34,289 nucleotides of DNA, taken from the IMG/VR virus record IMGVR_UViG_3300044971_004326, positions 1 to 34,289 of that record. One strand, written 5' to 3'. Both the position numbers and the translations under genes were made by a program. Position 1 is the first letter of the stretch, and every line of letters begins with the position of its first letter. This DNA is from a virus. This document shows positions 22,925 to 30,484 of this stretch, in pieces. The notes under the pieces were generated by a model. That model ran no database searches, was not told the origin of the DNA, and saw only the letters and a list, made by a program, of their open reading frames with translations.

Positions 22925-24123
22925 AACAAAATTTTTGTTCCGGTTAAAACTTGCCAATTTTGAAAACTTTGATTCAGTTGGTATACACCTGAAAAACTAA
23001 CAGTCCATTTAAATTTATCTGTAACTTTAAAATCTGTATTTACCATAGGTATAATCAAAAATCCACTTTTATACCACTGACCAGCATAAAAGAAAATATA
23101 TGGAGAATATACACCTAACCCTAAAAAATTCAACCCTATTGATTTACCCCCTTTAAAGTTGGTAAATCCCCCACCTATTAAAGACCAATTACGAAAATCA
23201 TTCTTATTGATTTGTCCAGTCGTATAAGTTGTTCCTCCCATCAAAGTAACCTTGTTTAACTTTTGAGCATTTAACAAAGATGCCGTCAAAAACCAATCAG
23301 TATTAAAATTTGTCATAAATGAAGTGGAGAATATTCCCATATACCTTTTGTATTTCAATGATCCATACCCAGATAAATTTAAAATGTTTTGACCCGTCTG
23401 ATAGTTAATGTTTATTCCTTTGATAAAGGTCTGTTCCGTGTTTATGTGTGTTAGTGACGTGTTAAACCTAAAATTATCATTTCCACTTTTTGTAATATTA
23501 GAATCATTTCTTATTATAACAATATCTCCAGTAGCAATTAAAGCACCATTAGATACTTTAGAAGAACTTTTACCACCACCTCCACCATTATTTTCACTCT
23601 CACCACCACTTGCAATTTGTTGGTTTTTATCATCGGCTGTTGTTATTTCACTACCACCTTCGGATGAGCTGTTGTTATTATCATTATTAGACCCACTACC
23701 GCTATTTCTCGGTGGAGGTGGAGGTGTAGGTATATTACCAACAGAACTTCCAATAGAACTAGCCATAGAGACCACAGATGTAATATTAACCACTGCGTTT
23801 GCGGTAACACTACCTAAAAAATTAGATACGTTGTTGGACGTTTCTACACCTTCTGAGGCACATGGATTAGCACCTAAAGGTAAAGCGTCCTTGATTCCTT
23901 GAACCCATAGATTGTATGCACCAGCGTCTAACTCTGCGTATGTGAAAGACCTAAATTGTCCCGCATAAAACATAGTAACACTAGAACTTTGAGTTTCAAG
24001 TTGTACTGACTCAGTCTTTCCGTTACAAGGGTTAATATAAAAATAGGTGAAATTTTGAGCGTGAGTTCCCAAAATTCCACCTAATAAAAAGATGAATAGA
24101 AATAAAATTTTTTTACCAACCAT
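22921..24123 (-). CDS. Outer-membrane beta-barrel-like protein with disordered linker
   Basis: 400 residues. Signal peptide KKILFLFIFLLGGILGTHA. The N-terminal domain (FTYFYINPCNGKTESVQLE) carries cysteines and is followed by a long low-complexity region with PPPPP and runs of Ser, Asn and Gly (about 130-190). The last 200 residues alternate polar and hydrophobic strands (ININYQTGQNILNLSGYGSLKYKRYMGIFSTSFM and so on), fitting an outer-membrane barrel. It overlaps the CsgG-like gene by 11 bases. I recall similar proteins next to CsgG in pelagimyophages. Confidence 0.7.
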   Translation of the reverse strand: MVGKKILFLFIFLLGGILGTHAQNFTYFYINPCNGKTESVQLETQSSSVTMFYAGQFRSFTYAELDAGAYNLWVQGIKDALPLGANPCASEGVETSNNVSNFLGSVTANAVVNITSVVSMASSIGSSVGNIPTPPPPPRNSGSGSNNDNNNSSSEGGSEITTADDKNQQIASGGESENNGGGGGKSSSKVSNGALIATGDIVIIRNDSNITKSGNDNFRFNTSLTHINTEQTFIKGININYQTGQNILNLSGYGSLKYKRYMGIFSTSFMTNFNTDWFLTASLLNAQKLNKVTLMGGTTYTTGQINKNDFRNWSLIGGGFTNFKGGKSIGLNFLGLGVYSPYIFFYAGQWYKSGFLIIPMVNTDFKVTDKFKWTVSFSGVYQLNQSFQNWQVLTGTKILL

Positions 24124-24805
24124 TTTGCTCTAGACGCTTTACAAGGTTCATCGTAGCGACCTCTAAAGCTTTCTGAGTAGCAATACCAACGGTTGATTGG
24201 TCAAAACCCATTGTTGGATTTTTAAAATAACCCTCACCAAATTGAGTTGATTGACCTTGACCTGATGCCACTATGTATTGTGAGTTGTCAACTTTTACTA
24301 ATCTAATTTGAATTCCTATGATGGTTGTATTGGTTTTCTTCGACTTACCCTTATCGTAGCTTTCAGCGTATGATACGGAGAAGTCGTAAATTTCGGCATA
24401 AGCGATAAACTTTGGTAATCTAATACCATCTGTTTTAAGTTTTGTTTTACCGTCATCTAAACCTTCAATTTTCTTTTCCCATGCATCTAACATTTGGTTT
24501 ACAATTGCATCTTTTTCTTCTGCAAATTCAAATCTGTTGGTGTAAAGTAAGTTCTCAACAATTCTATTCGAAACACCTAAACCCAATCTTTTCTCTCTCA
24601 ATTCAGGAAAACTCTCCCAAAGATCTTTATTGACATTTAATTTGGAAAGTTGCACTGTTTGTTTTTTACCAGTGTAAGTAGAAATACTTTCTAGTGTACG
24701 ATCAGTTTTTTCAAAATCGGCTTGATACTGTTGAGTCGAAATCGTTGATTTACAACCTAACAATAAAAATAAATTTAGAGTCGAAATAATAATAATTTTT
24801 TTCAT
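24113..24805 (-). CDS. CsgG-like outer-membrane lipoprotein
   Basis: 230 residues with a lipoprotein signal ending LLLGC (Cys18). The mature sequence fits the CsgG/HfaB pore family: GLGVSNRIVENLLYTNRFEFAEEKDAIVNQMLDAWEK, a central TKLKTDGIRLPKFIAYAEIYDFSVSYAES, and TNTTIIGIQIRLVKVDNSQYIVASGQGQS. CsgG forms the outer-membrane channel of curli secretion (type VIII). Here it would be a phage-made export pore. It overlaps the preceding TM-protein gene by 4 bases. The call is based on overall pattern. Confidence 0.8.
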   Translation of the reverse strand: MKKIIIISTLNLFLLLGCKSTISTQQYQADFEKTDRTLESISTYTGKKQTVQLSKLNVNKDLWESFPELREKRLGLGVSNRIVENLLYTNRFEFAEEKDAIVNQMLDAWEKKIEGLDDGKTKLKTDGIRLPKFIAYAEIYDFSVSYAESYDKGKSKKTNTTIIGIQIRLVKVDNSQYIVASGQGQSTQFGEGYFKNPTMGFDQSTVGIATQKALEVATMNLVKRLEQNGW

Positions 24806-25197
24806 TCTTCTTCTTCGTTTTCCAACTGTTTAGCTCTCAATCTTTTCATTCTTTCGGCAGATGTTTCTTTTTTCTCTTCAGCAGGTACTACCGCAGGTTG
24901 TGTTGCTGGTTGAGCTGCTGGAGCAACTTCTCTAATTGTTTCTTTTTCTCTAATTACAGTAGTTCCACCTCCACCTGAAGACGCATTACTCTGGTTGTTA
25001 TTCTCCAAGTTAAGATTAATAACTGGAGCCGCAGCTGGTGTTACTTGTTCGGTTTTAGTTTCTTCATTATCACTTCCACCACCAAACAAAGTTGTGGAAA
25101 TCCATACACCCCCACCTGTTACGATAGTGGCAAGTGTTCCTACGATGGTTTTCTTTAAACCACCCCAAGAGCCATCATTTTCTGTTTCTTCTGACAT
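24802..25197 (-). CDS. Single-pass membrane protein with disordered periplasmic arm
   Basis: 131 residues. A short acidic cytoplasmic start, one membrane segment (TIVGTLATIVTGGGVWISTTLFGG, 17-40), then an Ala/Pro/Asn-rich flexible arm and a charged coiled-coil end (EKKETSAERMKRLRAKQLENEEEE). Not recognised by family. The TonB-like arm length and its position before the CsgG-like pore suggest that it bridges the inner membrane and the pore, which is inference. Confidence 0.65.
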   Translation of the reverse strand: MSEETENDGSWGGLKKTIVGTLATIVTGGGVWISTTLFGGGSDNEETKTEQVTPAAAPVINLNLENNNQSNASSGGGGTTVIREKETIREVAPAAQPATQPAVVPAEEKKETSAERMKRLRAKQLENEEEE

Positions 25198-25201
25198 AAT
25201 T

Positions 25202-27103
25202 TTACTTTTTAATTATTTTATGAATCTTTTGTTTTTCATTGGTTGTTAATCTTACAAAGTAGAAACCTGGTTTTAAATTACTAACATCTATTTGTCTTGT
25301 GACAATTTCATTTTGAGTGACAAATTCCCTGTTTGTAAAGTATAACTTACCTGTGTAATCATAGATTTCGTAATATAAATATCCCCAATTTGTTTGATAG
25401 TAGTCAATACTCAAATTATCATTTACTGGGTTTGGATAAACTCTAAAACCGTTTACTAATTCATTGACAAGTTCTCTTGCTCTTCTTCCATTAATAACTG
25501 TTGCATCAACAGGTGATGGAATAATATTCAGATCTTCGGCTTTATCGTTACCAGCCGCTTTGTTGGTAATTTTGATTGGTGATTGTTCCCAATTTGAATT
25601 CAAAATATTAAACTTGAAGTTGAACATTTGAGTTGAATTTGTTATTAAGGATGGTGACATTTTTGACTCATGTCCTCCCCATAAAATTTCGCCTGGTTTT
25701 GTGGAAATAAATGAGTTCCAAGAACTAGCCTCAGGACCAACATTAATTTCTGAAAATCTGAAAATATTGGGATCAAATTGTAAACCTATTTGTGCTGCGC
25801 CAACTTTGTTACCATGAGTAATGAAAGTAACTCCAACGTTTACGGTGTTATCATCAGAGATCGTTAATCTAGGTATTCTAAATTGTACTGAGTCTTGAAT
25901 ATTCTGATAAATAGTTCCCTCATCCAAAACATAAGAAGTCCCTACACTTGGGTTATTTACTCTTTGAATTTGAAATGATAAATTATTCAATCCTGTATTG
26001 GTGACATCCCCCAAAACGTATCCATAGTATGTTATTCCATTAGTACCGTTCAGATTTTGGTCTATCAATGTAGTTCCTATAATTCCTGTTTGGAAAATAT
26101 TGGGATTGGCGATGATGGTATTGTATTCATTTGTTGTGTAATATCTTACATTATACTCGTTTGCAATAACAGGTGACCAAGATGAACGTCCTGTGGCTAA
26201 ACGATTGAATATAAGGTAGGCGTCAGATACTGATAAATTGCCACTTCTATTTACATCACCTTGTTGGAATTCATAGGACTGAGCGGTATCCGCATAAATA
26301 CTCATGTCAGACAAACGGTAAGCATCAGTAATGTTTATAGATGAATTGTCTGATAAAGTGTCCAAATTGGAAACTAATTTTACATTATAAAAAGAAGTAT
26401 CATATGGGATTTTTATAAGAGCGATACCATTTGTATTGGTTGTGAAACGATCTCCTCTAAAATAAACCTGAGACGACTTTAGTTTGAAGTCGTAGGCAAA
26501 TGGCATTTCAGGTGCTGGTGTACCATCAACATTCAACACTGTAATCGGAATACGAACGGTATCCATTTTGAATCCGCCACCATAATTGAAAGTTCCCAAA
26601 GTGTTATCAAATCCACTCATTGTTGTTGCTATATTAGAATAAGAAGGTGTACCCTGAACTCTCAATGAGTCAACTGAAGATGGATTGAATGTTGATGAAT
26701 GCGGTAGTAAAATCTCAAAAACCGCTCCATCTGGAAAATCAAATATTGCTTGGTTTCCTGTATAAATTGCAGTTGCATTAACCCAACCAGGTTGTGTATA
26801 GTACGAACCATATTTTGTGGAAATTGTACTTACACTCGGACCCCATTTCACAATAGGAGTTTTGAATGATTGAGGCGGATAAAAAAACCTTACTTGAAAA
26901 CCAACATAGTTGGTCGTAGTTGGATTATGATAGTGTAAGTATACGACTGTCGTGTCATTGAGTATACTACCCAACGTGAATACAGTATCTATCAAAAAAT
27001 AAGGTGACGATGAATTGGGAGAAACTAATACTTCGTTTCTCCCATTCTGTCCATATACATTTACAGAAAACAATAATAAAAATCCTAAAATTATTTTTTT
27101 CAT
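25202..27103 (-). CDS. T9SS-sorted secreted protein with dockerin- and cohesin-like parts
   Basis: 633 residues from the ATG at 27103 (the longer frame to 27148 adds a part with no signal). Signal peptide KKIILGFLLLFSVNVYG. The C-terminal 80 residues (FRVYPNPVNDNLSIDY ... GKLYF ... LKPGFYFVRL) are a type A sorting domain used by the Bacteroidota type IX secretion system. Upstream are a dockerin-like repeat (GDVNRSGNLSVSDAYLIFNRL, near 280-300) and a cohesin-like segment (NKVGAAQIGLQFDPNIFRFSEINVG). The host T9SS would carry it to the surface. This is the clearest host-range clue in the window. Confidence 0.85.
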   Translation of the reverse strand: MKKIILGFLLLFSVNVYGQNGRNEVLVSPNSSSPYFLIDTVFTLGSILNDTTVVYLHYHNPTTTNYVGFQVRFFYPPQSFKTPIVKWGPSVSTISTKYGSYYTQPGWVNATAIYTGNQAIFDFPDGAVFEILLPHSSTFNPSSVDSLRVQGTPSYSNIATTMSGFDNTLGTFNYGGGFKMDTVRIPITVLNVDGTPAPEMPFAYDFKLKSSQVYFRGDRFTTNTNGIALIKIPYDTSFYNVKLVSNLDTLSDNSSINITDAYRLSDMSIYADTAQSYEFQQGDVNRSGNLSVSDAYLIFNRLATGRSSWSPVIANEYNVRYYTTNEYNTIIANPNIFQTGIIGTTLIDQNLNGTNGITYYGYVLGDVTNTGLNNLSFQIQRVNNPSVGTSYVLDEGTIYQNIQDSVQFRIPRLTISDDNTVNVGVTFITHGNKVGAAQIGLQFDPNIFRFSEINVGPEASSWNSFISTKPGEILWGGHESKMSPSLITNSTQMFNFKFNILNSNWEQSPIKITNKAAGNDKAEDLNIIPSPVDATVINGRRARELVNELVNGFRVYPNPVNDNLSIDYYQTNWGYLYYEIYDYTGKLYFTNREFVTQNEIVTRQIDVSNLKPGFYFVRLTTNEKQKIHKIIKK

Positions 27104-27110
27104 AATAGAA

Positions 27111-27461
27111 TCAGTTGACTTCGTTATTGGATGATAAAGAAACCCCATCTTCTTCGTCCATTTTTTGAACTAACATTTTATCTCTATCTTCGTTCGAAAA
27201 CCAAAAATCGATAACTTTATTCAAGTTACCAACAAAAGCCCCTAAAAGAATAAGAAGTAACTCTTTCCATGCTTCTTCAATCGTTGCTTTAAACATTACT
27301 GCCATTACAATACCAAAAACGATAAAGAAAAAGGTAAATAAAATTAATAATGTAATTTTCCAACGATTTGATTGCATTTGTTGTAGCATAAAATTAAACC
27401 TTTGGTCGGGTTGTACATTTTGGAATTCCGTATTGTACAAAAGTGATTTAAATAATCCCAT
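27111..27461 (-). CDS. Small protein with two membrane segments
   Basis: 116 residues. An N-terminal helical part is followed by two hydrophobic segments, WKITLLILFTFFFIVFGIVM (34-53) and ELLLILLGAFVGNL (67-80), and an acidic tail. Both ends are probably cytoplasmic. It starts one base after the stop of the holin-like gene, so the two are likely co-translated. A holin/antiholin partner or an anchor for the secretion module are both possible; no family is recognised. Confidence 0.6.
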   Translation of the reverse strand: MGLFKSLLYNTEFQNVQPDQRFNFMLQQMQSNRWKITLLILFTFFFIVFGIVMAVMFKATIEEAWKELLLILLGAFVGNLNKVIDFWFSNEDRDKMLVQKMDEEDGVSLSSNNEVN

Positions 27462-27462
27462 G

Positions 27463-27696
27463 TTATTCTGAATTTTTTTTCGTAAAAATTTTATCAGCAG
27501 ACGCTAGTCCGAGTGCACCAAAAGCCAAAGCGGCTACGGACTGAATTAATGCGGGAGCTGGGGCCACATCAACAGTCGAGAATGAGTTATGGTACATTGT
27601 GACGCATAAAGAAATTGCACACATTATTCCAACAAATCTTTTGCTAGAAAATGATCCTTTTTCGTCTTGGAAAATTTGAGTTAAGAATTTTTTCAT
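27463..27696 (-). CDS. Holin-like small membrane protein
   Basis: 77 residues from the ATG at 27696; the longer frame to 27732 would run through the promoter-like box. MKKFLTQIFQDEKGSFSSKRFVGI precedes one hydrophobic segment, MCAISLCVTMYHNSF, and a second, PALIQSVAALAFGALGLASA. This two-segment layout with a charged tail (DKIFTKKNSE) resembles small holin-like proteins I recall from Bacteroidota phages. Holins time the release of endolysin. Its start region is the predicted target of the small RNA at 16424. No direct proof of pore formation. Confidence 0.6.
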   Translation of the reverse strand: MKKFLTQIFQDEKGSFSSKRFVGIMCAISLCVTMYHNSFSTVDVAPAPALIQSVAALAFGALGLASADKIFTKKNSE

Positions 27697-27708
27697 AATC
27701 TTGGTCGG
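27691..27708 (-). promoter_or_regulatory. Predicted small-RNA target covering the start codon
   Basis: The mRNA-sense sequence CCGACCAAGATTATGAAA (read right to left here) includes the ATG at 27694-27696. It pairs with the loop of the small RNA at 16443-16460 over 18 bases with a single G-U pair. Confidence 0.55.
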
Positions 27709-27713
27709 TTGTC

Positions 27714-27725
27714 TATAAATATATC
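27714..27725 (-). promoter_or_regulatory. GATATATTTATA box before holin-like gene
   Basis: The recurring box, 17 bases before the ATG, flanked by GGTTG and CAACC arms. Confidence 0.45.
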
Positions 27726-27752
27726 CAACCATTCAAAATCATGAGATTTACA

Positions 27753-27938
27753 TTAAAATAATTTTTGAACTTCGATCATAATTTCTCTTTGTTTACCTTC
27801 GAAAAACTTTATTTGTTTTTGTTCTTCTAAAGTTTGGTCGAAATTATTACCCTTAATTTGTCTAATTTTTTCAGTGAGAAAATCATGTTGTTCTAGCAAC
27901 CACTGATATCTTTCAGCTTTTCTTTGATTTATATCCAT
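27753..27938 (-). CDS. Small coiled-coil protein (61 aa)
   Basis: Not recognised. Fully helical and charged: ERYQWLLEQHDFLTEKIRQIK, a short break, then LEEQKQIKFFEGKQREIMIEV. Heptad-like hydrophobics fit a helical hairpin or dimer. It starts 4 bases after the preceding stop, within the same leftward operon. Confidence 0.6.
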   Translation of the reverse strand: MDINQRKAERYQWLLEQHDFLTEKIRQIKGNNFDQTLEEQKQIKFFEGKQREIMIEVQKLF

Positions 27939-27942
27939 TTTT

Positions 27943-28884
27943 TTATTGTTCGATTAGTTTATGGTCAAATACTATTTTGATGTAACCATCTTCAGGTATT
28001 TGGTCAATGTCTAAATATGTACTTATTTTTTGAGGAGGTAAATACTCATGTAAATTTTTAGTGATATTTTTGATTATTTTTTCTTCAACATCGGTTTTTT
28101 TTACTTGGACCGCCCAATAAAGAGAAACCGCAGAAACATCTTCATATTTCAAAGGACCATATTTATTATAGATACTGAAAATTGTAACAACTATTTCAAT
28201 AGTATCATCATCTTTTTTTTGAATGTCTGTAACTTTGAATTTAATTTTTGGATGGTAATAAAATAAATTTATATTTTTTTTTCTTGTAGGTATTAAACTA
28301 TTATACCTACTTGTAAATTCTTCTTTTCTTTTTTTCAAAAGTTCTTCATTTGAAATAGGCGTGCCTGATCGTAATATTTTATACATGTCCCAAATGTTTA
28401 TTGGAACTAATTTTGCGTTAACATCTAGTTTAGGGTATGCCAACCAATGATGGGCTTCTCGAGAATTTTTAGAAAAAAACCAAATACCATCACGATAGAG
28501 ATAAATTGGACTATTATAAGATTTAACGAGATATATTAAATCACCATTAGAAATGTATTTCAAAGTTCCTGACATATTTGATGCCTTGAATGGAATTTTT
28601 TTGGAAATAAAATTTTTAATATGTTTACCATTAATTGTTCTAGTACCATATTCTTCTATTCTTTTTGCGAGGTCTTGTAACGTAATTTTTTCATAATTTC
28701 CATTTCGATTATAGAGTAATCTGTAAAGGTAAAGTAATACACTAGGGTCATAATTTGATAGTGGTGCAGCATTTAAAACACTTTTTATGAGTTTTGCCGC
28801 GTCAAATTTATTTTTTTTGAATAAATTTTTTTTGTTCAAATAATTAAATAATTTTGCTTCGGAATCACTTAATAATTTTTCCAT
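27943..28884 (-). CDS. Unrecognised protein, tandem paralog A
   Basis: 313 residues from the ATG at 28884, chosen because MEKLLSDSEAKLFNYLNKKNL then aligns with the start of the neighbour (MSRPLTDKEIAFFKYFNKKNL); the frame to 28926 lies inside the upstream gene. Shared parts include SNMSGTLKYISNGDLIYLVKSY, PIYLYRDGIWFF and PPQKISTYLDIDQIPEDGYIKIVFDH. There is no signal or membrane segment. A soluble phage protein, perhaps structural; no family is recognised. Confidence 0.65.
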   Translation of the reverse strand: MEKLLSDSEAKLFNYLNKKNLFKKNKFDAAKLIKSVLNAAPLSNYDPSVLLYLYRLLYNRNGNYEKITLQDLAKRIEEYGTRTINGKHIKNFISKKIPFKASNMSGTLKYISNGDLIYLVKSYNSPIYLYRDGIWFFSKNSREAHHWLAYPKLDVNAKLVPINIWDMYKILRSGTPISNEELLKKRKEEFTSRYNSLIPTRKKNINLFYYHPKIKFKVTDIQKKDDDTIEIVVTIFSIYNKYGPLKYEDVSAVSLYWAVQVKKTDVEEKIIKNITKNLHEYLPPQKISTYLDIDQIPEDGYIKIVFDHKLIEQ

Positions 28885-28888
28885 ATTT

Positions 28889-29851
28889 TCAATCAGTATT
28901 GTATTCAGGAAGTGGTTGATGCTCAAACGTAAATTTTAAATACCCTTCATCAGGAATCACATTTCTATCTAAATATTTATCCATTTTTTTGGGCGGTAAA
29001 TAATCTTGTAAATTGGAAAATAATTTTCTCACTATTATATTTTCTATTTCTTTTTCATTCATTGTCACATATCTGAATTTTTCTTTAACTTTAGGGTCGT
29101 TGTAATTCACAGCAATTGGGCCATCGAATAACCCTAAAACGTTTATAATTACATTCACATCACCATCTTGATCAATTTCTATTTTTTTAATTTTAAATTT
29201 GATTTTGAAATTTGAATTCCAAGCGGCTTTCAAATTTGTTAATTTTTTGGGTAAAAGGTTTTCGATTTCTTGCCCCAATTTATCTTTTCTCGATTTGATT
29301 ATGTCTTCATTACTCATTTCACCATATGTGTTAATGTCTTTCATAACATCTCGGCCGACCATAATCATTTTTGACTCTCTGTCTCCACTAGGTAAAGAGC
29401 GACTAATGTGTTTTGCTGTTGTGACTGAGTATTTGTCTGAATTAATAAACCATATTCCATCTCTAAAAATGTAAATAGGGTAATGTCCATATGAATATAC
29501 AACATAAATCAATTCTCCTGGATAGTTATATTTCCATTCCCCCTTCAAATTTGAGGCGACAAAAGGCATTTTACTAGCCGTGTACTCTCGAGCATTTGAG
29601 TTCGTGGTTCTTTTGGTTTTTATATTTGTTTTATCAACAAAATCATTCCAAGTAATATTTTCATAATCTCCTTGTGGTCTGTAATTTTGTCGGTATAAGT
29701 AATATGTTTTTTTCCAATCACCCGTAGTATTTGTTGAATTAAACAAACCTTTAACAAAAGCTAACCCTTCTCTAGTCTTTTTATTCAATAAATTTTTTTT
29801 GTTAAAGTATTTGAAAAAAGCAATCTCTTTATCTGTAAGTGGTCTTGACAT
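28889..29851 (-). CDS. Unrecognised protein, tandem paralog B
   Basis: 320 residues and a paralog of the gene to its left. The shared frame is LTDKEIAFFKYFNKKNL, ASNLKGEWKYNYPGELIYVVYSY, PIYIFRDGIWFI and LPPKKMDKYLDRNVIPDEGYLKFTFEH. The middle differs (VTTAKHISRSLPSG here). Both keep the same length, so both are probably functional. A TATTTATC sequence lies inside the divergent SET gene 21 bases upstream. Function unknown. Confidence 0.65.
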   Translation of the reverse strand: MSRPLTDKEIAFFKYFNKKNLLNKKTREGLAFVKGLFNSTNTTGDWKKTYYLYRQNYRPQGDYENITWNDFVDKTNIKTKRTTNSNAREYTASKMPFVASNLKGEWKYNYPGELIYVVYSYGHYPIYIFRDGIWFINSDKYSVTTAKHISRSLPSGDRESKMIMVGRDVMKDINTYGEMSNEDIIKSRKDKLGQEIENLLPKKLTNLKAAWNSNFKIKFKIKKIEIDQDGDVNVIINVLGLFDGPIAVNYNDPKVKEKFRYVTMNEKEIENIIVRKLFSNLQDYLPPKKMDKYLDRNVIPDEGYLKFTFEHQPLPEYNTD

Positions 29852-29869
29852 ATATTTTTAAATATTTTT

Positions 29870-30271
29870 ATGATAAATAGTCCAAAAAAAATTTTTATCA
29901 GACCTTCACATGGTAAAGGTTTAGGTGTTTTTGCTAGTGAGAGTATATCTCAAGGTGAAACTATCGAGGATTGTCCTTTGTTATCACTACCGATTAAAAA
30001 AGGTGAAAGTTCTAGTCTCTTGTTGGATTACCGATTCAATTATCCTTTAGGTTTAGATTTTGAAGAACAAGTTATAGCATTAGGTTACGGTAGTTTGTAT
30101 AATCATTCAGACACGCCCAATGCAATGTGGGTCCATCATCCAAATTTAAAAAAAGTTTTTAGGTTTGTAGCAATCAAAGAGATTGCCCCAGGTGAAGAAA
30201 TTTTGGTATTTTACGGAGACGAAACTTATTGGTCTGACGGAAGGGTAAGTTCAAGAACTAAATTAGTTTGA
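29870..30271 (+). CDS. SET-domain lysine methyltransferase
   Basis: 133 residues, essentially a bare SET domain that uses S-adenosylmethionine to methylate protein lysines. Motifs: GKGLGVFA (15-22), GYGSLYNHSDTPNA (72-85) with the NHSxxPN AdoMet site, and GEEILVFYGDETYW (108-121) with the catalytic Tyr. There is no pre- or post-SET zinc cluster. Minimal SET proteins occur in bacteria and some viruses. Targets are unknown; host or virion proteins are both possible. Confidence 0.9.
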   Translation: MINSPKKIFIRPSHGKGLGVFASESISQGETIEDCPLLSLPIKKGESSSLLLDYRFNYPLGLDFEEQVIALGYGSLYNHSDTPNAMWVHHPNLKKVFRFVAIKEIAPGEEILVFYGDETYWSDGRVSSRTKLV

Positions 30272-30274
30272 AGA

Positions 30275-30484
30275 CTACTTACCTTTTATCAAAATCTCAT
30301 CGTAATCTTCGACAAGTTTGGCTTTAAGTTTCTTTTCAACATAGGTCAATTCATCATCTGTTAAGGTGTTATACATTTTGTTGAGATTAATGAGAAGATT
30401 GTCAGGTACTGTCTCATCTTTTTTCCTCATGTCAAAAATTACAGATTCAAGATTCAGAATTTTTGCAATTTTTTCGTTGTTCAT
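30275..30484 (-). CDS. Small helical protein (69 aa)
   Basis: Not recognised. Charged helices: NNEKIAKILNLESVIFDMRKKDE and LTDDELTYVEKKLKAKLVEDYDE. The start overlaps the end of the upstream 343-residue gene by 4 bases (ATGA), so they are co-translated. It may be an assembly partner of that gene's product. Confidence 0.6.
   Translation of the reverse strand: MNNEKIAKILNLESVIFDMRKKDETVPDNLLINLNKMYNTLTDDELTYVEKKLKAKLVEDYDEILIKGK

Noticed and set aside
23408-23902. 164-codon open frame on the plus strand
   Set aside because: It lies opposite the beta-barrel-like gene, over its Pro/Ser/Gly/Asn-rich linker whose codons give long reverse frames; there is no promoter and the composition is Leu/Pro-runs.
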